This document shows, piece by piece, positions 13,956 through 20,021 of a stretch of 25,183 nt of DNA. This DNA is from VAXT01 sp964591295 (GTDB taxonomy: Bacteria > Actinomycetota > Thermoleophilia > Gaiellales > Gaiellaceae). Numbering within the stretch: position 1 is the first letter of the stretch; every line of letters starts with the position of its first letter. The notes beneath the pieces were generated by a model. It made no database searches. It was not told the DNA's origin and saw only the letters and a list, made by a program, of their open reading frames with translations. Location: positions 1 to 25,183 of the forward strand of contig CAZQAG010000030.1 of the NCBI GenBank assembly GCA_964591295.1, read 5' to 3'. Made by a program: the position numbers and the translations under genes.

Positions 13956-15517
13956 GCGGACTCCTCATTGGCCCAGCGAGTGCGCTCCGCGGAGCCGAGC
14001 CACTTGTCTGCCGACTCCTCGAGCAGGTCGACCGACACGATCGCGTCGGGCCTGAGGTAGCGCTCGCCGAAGAAGGGCCAGCCGGCGTCGCCTTCCGCCG
14101 TTGCGATCTGCCGGACCAGCTCCTGGGCACGGGCTGAAGCTTCGATCGCCGTGGTGAAGGTGCCGACCTCGACGGCCTCACCGTCGCGCAGGCGGAGAAG
14201 GACGACATGGAGCGAACCGGACTCTTCCTCCGGCTGGCTTGCAACTGGCGCCTCGACGGGACCCGCGGGTGGCAGCGGCGCGGTGATCTGCTCGAGCGGA
14301 ACAGGAGCGGCTTGAAGAGGTTGCTCGGCTGCCGTCGGGGCCAGAGGAGGCTCTGGCGTGGGCTGAGGCTCGGTGACCTCGACCTGGATCGGCGGCTGCG
14401 GCGGCGCGATCGGAGTCAGCGGCTCGGGAGGAGCCGGCTGAGCCTCGACGGACGGCTCGACGAGGGAGGTGACGGGCTCCGGAACGACAATGGGCTCCGG
14501 CTGCAGAGCAGGCTGCGCGAGGGGCGGGGCAGGGGTCTCGTCCACCGTCGGCGCCGGCAACGTCGTTGGCTCGACGGCCGGGGGCTGCTCGACGACGAAG
14601 GCTGCGGGCTCGACGACGGGCGGCTGCAGGGGCGGAGCGCTCGCCGGCTGGGCGTCCCGGGCCTCCGCAGGCGGAAGGACGGTCGGCAGCGGCACGGGCG
14701 CAGGAGCGGGCTGCTCCGGCTGAAACGTCGGCTCCGGTGCCAGGATCGGCTCCGATGCCAGGATCGACTCCGGCTGAAGAACGGGCTCCGTCTGCGGGGT
14801 CGGCTCCGGCGCGAGAGTCGGCTCCGGCGTGATGGTCGGCTCCTGCGTAGCGACGACGCCGGTATAGGCCTCGCCGATTGCGCGGACCAGCTCGCCCTGG
14901 GGGGCGACCACTAGCCGCGGCGCGGAGCCGAGCGAGCGGCGCAGGTTTTCGAGGACGAGCTCATTCGAGGGGTCGGCAACCGCGACTACGAGCTGGCCAC
15001 CTTCGAAGCGAAGCGGAAGGGCGATCTGCAGGCGGGCCTTCTCCTCGGGAAGCAACTGGAGTGCGGCCGGCTCCGCATCCGAGGCGCGAATCTCGACAAA
15101 CGGCAGTCCCTTCTGGCCTGCGAGCAGGCGTCCGAGGTCGCGCTCGTGCAGCCATCCGCGCTCGAGGAGGACTTCTCCGAGGCGCTTGCCGTTGCGCATG
15201 CCTTCCTGAAGCGCATCCTCGAGCTGCTCCTCGGCGAGGAGCCCGGCTCGAAAGATGAGCGTGCCCAGGGGGACGTCGCGCATCGGCGTTGATCCGTCAT
15301 CGGGGGGCAGCATGGGTGCAGCGGCCTGAGCCGCCGGCACGGGCACGGGCACGGGCACAGGAGCAGGAGCAGGAGCAGGAGCGACCGATTCGGCGGGGAC
15401 CGCAACGGGCGCGGCCAGGGGAACCGGCACCGTGGGAACCTCAGGGGTGCCCGGTGGAGGCACAGGCTGCGCCGGATCGATGAAGAAGGTGCCGTTCGAT
15501 GGTGGAGTGGAAGACAT
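13952..15517 (-). CDS. Stand-alone MshEN/GspE N-terminal-domain protein with long Pro/Glu-rich linker
   Basis: A 521-residue cytoplasmic protein without an ATPase domain. After a Pro/Ala/Val-rich first 80 residues comes a GspE/PilB N-terminal domain (about 82-218). This holds two motifs like those of c-di-GMP-binding MshEN domains: PLGTLIFRAGLL with LEDAL, and RLGEVLLERGWL with LGRLLAGQKGLPFVEI. The second is canonical (RLG and Gln present), while the first lacks the Arg and Gln. LVVAVADPSNELVLENL completes the domain. A roughly 230-residue Pro/Glu/Ala-rich linker follows, then a small alpha/beta C-terminal domain (about 451-521). It lies just downstream of pilB and may regulate it. Start: ATG at 15517 has AAAGG 5-6 nt upstream. 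GTG at 15595, preceded by GGGAG, is an alternative adding 26 residues. Confidence 0.85.
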   Translation of the reverse strand: MSSTPPSNGTFFIDPAQPVPPPGTPEVPTVPVPLAAPVAVPAESVAPAPAPAPVPVPVPVPAAQAAAPMLPPDDGSTPMRDVPLGTLIFRAGLLAEEQLEDALQEGMRNGKRLGEVLLERGWLHERDLGRLLAGQKGLPFVEIRASDAEPAALQLLPEEKARLQIALPLRFEGGQLVVAVADPSNELVLENLRRSLGSAPRLVVAPQGELVRAIGEAYTGVVATQEPTITPEPTLAPEPTPQTEPVLQPESILASEPILAPEPTFQPEQPAPAPVPLPTVLPPAEARDAQPASAPPLQPPVVEPAAFVVEQPPAVEPTTLPAPTVDETPAPPLAQPALQPEPIVVPEPVTSLVEPSVEAQPAPPEPLTPIAPPQPPIQVEVTEPQPTPEPPLAPTAAEQPLQAAPVPLEQITAPLPPAGPVEAPVASQPEEESGSLHVVLLRLRDGEAVEVGTFTTAIEASARAQELVRQIATAEGDAGWPFFGERYLRPDAIVSVDLLEESADKWLGSAERTRWANEESA

Positions 15518-15615
15518 TGCCGCCTTTCGATCAGAGATTTTCCGCAGGGCTCTCGCGAGGTCTGGGTCGACGAGTGCAAGCTCCGGCGTGACCACGTCGC
15601 TACCGCTCCCGCTCA

Positions 15616-15633
15616 AAGCCAATCCTTTGGCTT
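15616..15633 (-). promoter_or_regulatory. Hairpin/inverted repeat at the expected transcription start of the MshEN gene
   Basis: A perfect 7-bp inverted repeat (AAGCCAA, 4-nt spacer, TTGGCTT) begins 2 nt after a GCCGATAC box (15642-15635) on the minus strand. At the 16-nt spacing the -35 is ATGC, so the promoter itself is uncertain. The inverted repeat could be an operator overlapping the start site or a 5'-UTR hairpin. The leader to ATG 15517 would be about 110 nt. Confidence 0.4.
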
Positions 15634-15682
15634 GGTATCGGCGCACCCCGTGGGCGCGGCATCACTCGAATGGGGTACGGAC

Positions 15683-17476
15683 CTATACGAGAACACGACC
15701 GAGCTCCTCGAGCGACGTGACACCTGAAACGACTTTCGCGAGACCGTCGTCCCACAACGAGCGCATGCCCTGCTCGGTCGCCTTGGTCTCCAGCTCCTCA
15801 CGGGTCGCCCTCTTCACAGCCAGCGACTCGACCTCTTCGCTCATCACGAGAAGCTGATAGATCCCGATTCGCCCCTTGTAGCCCGTCTGGCCACAGCGAG
15901 GGCAGCCCTTCTTGCGATAGAAGGCCATCCCGTCGGACGCGGCCATCACTTCCGGCGAGACGCGGTTCCGCAGAAGCTCGTCGGACGAGGGATTGTACAT
16001 CTCACAGCAGTGCGCGCAGAGCTTTCGAGCGAGTCGCTGAGCGAGCACCGCGGTTACGGCCGAGCCCGTCAGGAACGGCTCGACGCCCATCTCGTTCAGG
16101 CGCGTGATCGCGCCAGGAGCGTCGTTCGTATGCAGCGTCGAGAGCACGAGGTGGCCCGTAAGAGCAGCCTCGATCGAGATCTTGGCGGTCTCGGCGTCGC
16201 GAATCTCGCCAACCATCACCACGTCGGGGTCGGATCGGAGGATCGAGCGGAGCGCGGAGGCGAAGGTGAGGCCGGCCTTGATGTTGATCTGGATCTGGCT
16301 GATCCCGGCAAGTCGGTACTCGACCGGGTCCTCGATCGTCACGATGTTGATCTCGGGCCTGTTGATCTCGGCCATCGAGGCGTAGAGCGAAGTGGACTTA
16401 CCGGAACCGGTCGGGCCGGTCACGAGGAGCGCGCCGGTCGGGCGCCGGATGATCTCGCTCAGGCTCTGGCGCATGTCCTCGGGAAGACCCAGCTCCTCGA
16501 GGGTCGGAGCCTTCTTCGACTTGTCGAGGAGACGCATGGAGAGCTTCTCGCCCTCGACCGTCGGCAGGCTGGCGACACGGATATCGAGCATGCGGCCGGC
16601 GGTGCGCGCATTGAGCGAGATTCGCCCGTCCTGGGGCTTTCGCCGCTCCGCGATGTCGAGCTTGGCGAGCACTTTCAGGCGCGTGGTGACTCCTGCGGCC
16701 ATTCGCTTCGGGATCCGCTGGACTTCATGCAGCACGCCGTCGATGCGGAAGCGCACGACGATTCCGTCCCTCTGCGGCTCGAAGTGCATGTCGCTGGCTC
16801 CATCCTCGGCGGCCTGGAAGATCAGGGAGTTCACGAGCCGGACGAGTGGCGCGTCCGAGATGCCGTCGTCGGCCTCGAGATCGTCCTCTTCCTCGTCGGG
16901 GTCCTCGAGCTCCTCGGCCTCTTCGTCGAGCATCGCGCGAGCGCCGAAGGCTTCTGCGGCACGTGCCATCTTGCGGATCTCGGTGTCGATGTCCTCCCGG
17001 GCCGCCACTGCGAGCTCGAGCTGGTAGCGGGTGGCGAGCCGCAGCTCGTCGATTCCGTGGACGTTCTGGGGGTCGGCGACCGCGATCAGCAGCCTGTCTC
17101 CCTCGATCGCGTACGGAATGGCGCTGACGCGCTCGAGCACATGGAGTGGGATCAGCTCGGCAGCCTCCGGAGAGACGCCCAGCTCGACGATGTCGACGAG
17201 CTCGAGGTTGTGGCGGGTGGCGACCGAGCGGGCGATGCTGGAGCCGTGGGCGAGACCTTCTTCGACGAGCGCCCGCGCAAAGGAGCCGGAGCGGGCCCGC
17301 TCGCGCACGAAGGCGAGCTTGTCGGGGGGGAGGAGGCCAGTCGCCTCTACGACGTCCGCAACCAGCTCCGCAAGCGGATTGACGTCGAACGCACCCTCGA
17401 GTGGAGACGCGCTCGCTTCCGCGGCGCTCTCAGACTCCGAGACGGTTCGCAGCTTTGGGGGCCGCTGTGATTCCAT
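15683..17476 (-). CDS. pilB: PilB, pilus extension ATPase
   Basis: A 597-residue GspE/PilB-family hexameric ATPase that drives pilus polymerisation at the PilC platform. An N-terminal GspE-N domain (about residues 34-160) is followed by an acidic Asp/Glu-rich insert (184-204). The N2 domain contains ASDMHFEPQRDGIVVRFRIDG. Walker A GPTGSGKST is at 354-362, Asp box IEDPVEY at 381-387, Walker B DVVMVGEIRD at 418-427 and His box GHLVLSTLHT at 441-450. The tetracysteine zinc site is CAHC (487, 490) with CPRC (525, 528). The N-domain keeps the fold pattern but not the RLG/Gln residues of c-di-GMP-binding MshEN domains. ATG at 17476 is chosen because the open frame upstream runs through a promoter and a perfect palindrome that ends at this ATG. 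Confidence 0.97.
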   Translation of the reverse strand: MESQRPPKLRTVSESESAAEASASPLEGAFDVNPLAELVADVVEATGLLPPDKLAFVRERARSGSFARALVEEGLAHGSSIARSVATRHNLELVDIVELGVSPEAAELIPLHVLERVSAIPYAIEGDRLLIAVADPQNVHGIDELRLATRYQLELAVAAREDIDTEIRKMARAAEAFGARAMLDEEAEELEDPDEEEDDLEADDGISDAPLVRLVNSLIFQAAEDGASDMHFEPQRDGIVVRFRIDGVLHEVQRIPKRMAAGVTTRLKVLAKLDIAERRKPQDGRISLNARTAGRMLDIRVASLPTVEGEKLSMRLLDKSKKAPTLEELGLPEDMRQSLSEIIRRPTGALLVTGPTGSGKSTSLYASMAEINRPEINIVTIEDPVEYRLAGISQIQINIKAGLTFASALRSILRSDPDVVMVGEIRDAETAKISIEAALTGHLVLSTLHTNDAPGAITRLNEMGVEPFLTGSAVTAVLAQRLARKLCAHCCEMYNPSSDELLRNRVSPEVMAASDGMAFYRKKGCPRCGQTGYKGRIGIYQLLVMSEEVESLAVKRATREELETKATEQGMRSLWDDGLAKVVSGVTSLEELGRVLV

Positions 17477-17494
17477 ATACCTCAATTGAGGTAT
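17477..17494. promoter_or_regulatory. 18-bp perfect palindrome abutting the pilB start codon
   Basis: ATACCTCAATTGAGGTAT reads the same on both strands, ends one base before the pilB ATG and overlaps the -10 box of the pilB promoter. It is AT-rich against a GC-rich background. In RNA its second half contains the only Shine-Dalgarno-like run (GAGG), which would pair with CCTC. As DNA it would be a well-formed operator over the start site. Confidence 0.65.
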
Positions 17495-17517
17495 CGGCAG
17501 CGAAGCGGGCTGCTTAA
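17491..17517 (-). promoter_or_regulatory. Sigma-28-like promoter of pilB
   Basis: TTAA (17517-17514), 15 nt, then GCCGATAC (17498-17491) on the minus strand. TTAA overlaps the TAA stop codon of pilD, so the promoter sits in the 37-nt gap. Expected initiation near 17484 leaves a leader of about 8 nt. The spacing is one shorter than at pilT, pilD and pilC. Confidence 0.62.
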
Positions 17518-18266
17518 GGGCCAAGCAGCCTGACGTAGGCGTCGAGCAGCGAATCGCCTGCAAACAGGGCCACAATCGACCCAAAGGCCAGGAATGGAGC
17601 GAACGGAATCGCCATCTTGCGTGCGGCCTGGCCGTGACGTGCGAGCAGGTAGAGGCCCGGCACGAGCGCTGCGAACATCCCCAGCATCAGGGCCACGGCA
17701 ACGAGCTTGCCTAGCGCAGCCCCCATCAGGAGGCAGAGCTTGACGTCCCCCATTCCCATGCCGGCGGGATAGGCGAGCACGGCGAGGAAGAGGAAGAGTG
17801 AGGCGCCGAACGCCCCGAGCACCCACTCGACGCTCGGCTCGCGCGCAGTCTGGGCGGCGAGAACGAGCACCGTCGCGGGCAGGACGATCCGGTCCGGCAC
17901 GATCCGGTACCGGAGGTCGACCGCGGAGATCGCGACGAGGACGCAGCAGAAGAAAGCGGCGATAGCTGCGCGGAGGGTGAGCCCGAAGGCGAGCACGCAA
18001 CCGGCGACGAGGAGCCCGGAAGCGAGCTCGACGGCCGGGTAGAGCAGGCCGATCGGCGCACGGCAGCTTCGGCAGCGTCCGCGCAGGAGGATGTACGAGA
18101 GCACAGGCACGTTGTCGTACCAGGCGATCGGCGCCCGGCACGACATGCACGCGGAGCCGGGCTTCACGAGGGAGCGCCGAAGCGGCACGCGGGCCGCGAG
18201 GACGTTGAGGAAGCTCCCGATCGCAAGACCGGGGGCGAAGGCAAGTGCGGCAAAGGCGGGGTTCAT
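17514..18266 (-). CDS. pilD: PilD, prepilin peptidase / N-methyltransferase
   Basis: A 250-residue polytopic aspartic protease of the A24 family that cleaves prepilin leaders after Gly and methylates the new N-terminus. The cytoplasmic loop carries two CxxC pairs (C40/C43 and C65/C68, within CMSCRAPIAWYDNVPVLSY and CRSCRAP) that bind zinc. Catalytic aspartates are D117 (AVDLRYRIVPD) and D174 in the GMGDVKL motif. About eight hydrophobic helices are present. It should process both PilA copies and the three minor pilins here. The open frame extends upstream through repeat copy 2, but ATG at 18266 begins the conserved AFAPGLAIGSFLNV helix. GGGTGG lies immediately before it, too close for a normal Shine-Dalgarno, and the promoter box ends 10 nt upstream. 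Confidence 0.96.
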   Translation of the reverse strand: MNPAFAALAFAPGLAIGSFLNVLAARVPLRRSLVKPGSACMSCRAPIAWYDNVPVLSYILLRGRCRSCRAPIGLLYPAVELASGLLVAGCVLAFGLTLRAAIAAFFCCVLVAISAVDLRYRIVPDRIVLPATVLVLAAQTAREPSVEWVLGAFGASLFLFLAVLAYPAGMGMGDVKLCLLMGAALGKLVAVALMLGMFAALVPGLYLLARHGQAARKMAIPFAPFLAFGSIVALFAGDSLLDAYVRLLGP

Positions 18267-18276
18267 CCCACCCGTT

Positions 18277-18304
18277 CTATCGGCCGTCGAGCCGCTCGGG
18301 TTGA
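18277..18304 (-). promoter_or_regulatory. Sigma-28/WhiG-type promoter of pilD
   Basis: TCAA (18304-18301), exactly 16 nt, then GCCGATAG (18284-18277) on the minus strand, identical in both boxes to the pilT promoter. Initiation 6-8 nt downstream would fall within a few nucleotides of the ATG at 18266, so the transcript is probably leaderless or nearly so. Confidence 0.78.
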
Positions 18305-18337
18305 GACTAGACCCCGGACCCTGCTCTGAAGCAGGGA

Positions 18338-18451
18338 AGGTCGACCGTGGCATGGGCGGGACCGTCGAGGGGCCGTCCCGTGGCTTGCGTGCCCTAAGTC
18401 GCGGAAAGTGCGGAGCACTTTGCGCGAGTCCCGGGCCCGTGGCCCGGGACC
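18338..18451 (-). repeat. 114-bp direct repeat with two hairpins, copy 2
   Basis: Ungapped match to 11832-11945. Hairpin A is at 18399-18427 and the 10-bp-stem hairpin B at 18428-18450. Hairpin B begins 3 nt after the stop codon of the second large minor pilin, so on that transcript the pair would act as a terminator or 3'-end structure. The other end lies 33 nt before the -35 of the pilD promoter, compared with 39 nt in copy 1. Confidence 0.8.
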
Positions 18452-18453
18452 TC

Positions 18454-19899
18454 CTAGCCCCAGGACCCGGGCTGGTTCGAAAGCGTGACAACTTCCTGGT
18501 AGGTCGCCGGCATGCCCTCCAGAAGCGTTCCCAGGGGCACGTAGTGGTTCTCCGCCGAGTTCATCAGGTACACCTGGCGCGCGATGATCGGGCCCCAGAT
18601 GACGGCGCTGTTCTGCTCCGAGTAGTCGTTGACGGCGTAAACCGCGCCCTGGAACCTTCCGGAGTTCTCGACCGCGAAGCCGACCTCGTCTGTCGAGGAG
18701 CCCGCGACGAGCGCGAGCAGGTTCTGGAGCGGGGCCCAGCCCGAGCCGCAGTCCGAAACGCCGCAGAGCCTCGTCGAGTTCCGCATCGTGATCTTCCCCG
18801 AAGCGTAGATCGTCGCACGGCCCGTGTAGTACGCCTCCGTCGAGTTCTGAAACTCTATGTCGCCGTCAAAGAAGATCGTGCCGTGGATCGTCAGCGCCTT
18901 CGTGACGGGGTCCCAGGCGATCCGCCCGATCAGATTGTTCTGCGCGTCGCGCACCTGGCAGTCGTAGGCCCAGGCCGGCGTCAGGCTCACCGGCTGGGAG
19001 AGGCTGCGGTTCATGATCGCGTCGTTGTCGAAGGTAGGCGGTGTGCCGGTCTGGGTCGTGCAGCCCTGCATCGGGCCGGGCCTCGCGTTCTGGTACCAGC
19101 CCGCGAGGTCGACCGGGGGCTTCTCGAGGCCGGTCACCTGGCTGGAGATCGTGTTCGCGTAGACCTGGTCGGCGGCGGTGCAGGGATTGTGCAGGGGGCC
19201 GCTGCCGATCCGGCAACCGCCGGCGATGTGTACCTGCGAGATGTTCGCGCCGCTCGCCCCGACGTGCGCCGAGTTGTTGATAGTGACCGTGCCGCCGACT
19301 TGGAGGACGGTGGTCGAGCCGCTGATCTGCGAGGAGTTCGACAGGCAGAGGTCGCCCTTGACGTAGATGGGCACGGACACGTTCACCGAGTTCCCGAGCG
19401 CCATGCAGCTCGTGGGGGCCTCGGCGTAGATGTAGTTCCAGACCGCGTTGTTCGCAGTTCCGGCCTGGCCAGTCCCGAGGCTGACGCGACCGCGCACCGT
19501 TCGCGACACGTCCTCGGCCCGCACCGGGCTCGAGACGCGGCCGACACCGGTCAGGGTCCACGTGTTCGTCTGGGTGTCGAGAGTGCCCCAGTACGTCGCC
19601 GTCCCGCTCTCGAGCGTCTCCGCGCGCTGCGGAACCGCGCCCGGCTGGGTCGGATCGGAAGCGTTGTAGAGGGTCGAGTAGGCGTAGTTGAGCCCGGCCT
19701 CGGCAAGCGAGAGCGCGCGCCGGTCTGCCTTCGACCGAGCGGCCGAGCCGTGGTTCGCAGTCGTGTAGATCATCGTCGTCGTGCCGGCGATGCTGAGCAC
19801 GGCCGACATCCCGAGCGCGATGACGAGCGCGAATCCGTCCTCGGCGACCACCCGTTGTCGAATTCGTTTCAGCACAGCGAGAAGCCCGTTGTACGCCAC
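18454..19899 (-). CDS. Large minor pilin, PilX/GspK-like, second copy
   Basis: A 481-residue prepilin-like protein. A basic leader ends in VAEDG, followed by FALVIALGMSAVLSIAG, a class III prepilin cleavage site and helix. Position 5 is Ile, not Glu, as in GspK and other tip-located minor pilins. After YTTANHGSAARSKADRRALSLAEAGLNYA (PilX-N-like) comes a large region of repeating short strands rich in Asn, Ser and Gly. Landmarks shared with the next paralogue are TPPTFDND, IAWDPVTKALTIHGT, FDGDIEF and ATIYASGKITM. The pattern suggests a right-handed beta-helix like that of polymer-forming cytoskeletal or DUF7305-type domains. Several cysteine pairs may be disulfides. The GTG start at 19899 lacks a Shine-Dalgarno. 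Probably part of a tip complex that primes assembly or adheres. Confidence 0.82.
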   Translation of the reverse strand: MAYNGLLAVLKRIRQRVVAEDGFALVIALGMSAVLSIAGTTTMIYTTANHGSAARSKADRRALSLAEAGLNYAYSTLYNASDPTQPGAVPQRAETLESGTATYWGTLDTQTNTWTLTGVGRVSSPVRAEDVSRTVRGRVSLGTGQAGTANNAVWNYIYAEAPTSCMALGNSVNVSVPIYVKGDLCLSNSSQISGSTTVLQVGGTVTINNSAHVGASGANISQVHIAGGCRIGSGPLHNPCTAADQVYANTISSQVTGLEKPPVDLAGWYQNARPGPMQGCTTQTGTPPTFDNDAIMNRSLSQPVSLTPAWAYDCQVRDAQNNLIGRIAWDPVTKALTIHGTIFFDGDIEFQNSTEAYYTGRATIYASGKITMRNSTRLCGVSDCGSGWAPLQNLLALVAGSSTDEVGFAVENSGRFQGAVYAVNDYSEQNSAVIWGPIIARQVYLMNSAENHYVPLGTLLEGMPATYQEVVTLSNQPGSWG

Positions 19900-20021
19900 A
19901 AGTTCAATAACGGCCGGACGGGGCCGTGAGCCATCCCCCGAACGCGGTGCGAGAGCTGAAATCCCTCGAACGCGCGGCCCCGGACAGGGCGCCCGCCTAG
20001 GTCACGGTCCCCGTTCTCGTA
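19900..20021. other. Intergenic region between the two large minor pilins
   Basis: A 122-nt gap with no small gene visible. A 6-bp hairpin (ACGGCC/GGCCGT, 19910-19927) lies 10 nt before the GTG start of the downstream gene. Within it GCCGTTAT resembles a degenerate GCCGATAA box, but no TCAA/TAAA is found at 15-16 nt, so I do not call a promoter. Confidence 0.4.

Noticed and set aside
19910..19927. GCCGTTAT as a promoter box for the second large minor pilin
   Set aside because: It has a mismatch in the core of the box and no acceptable -35 at 15-16 nt; only the hairpin is recorded.
18091..19929. Very long plus-strand open frames (also 8222-9757, 9856-11331, 16010-17470 and 22713-24515)
   Set aside because: They are antisense to well-identified genes, have Arg/Asp/Gly-rich unstructured translations without motifs, and are expected shadows of high-GC codon use.
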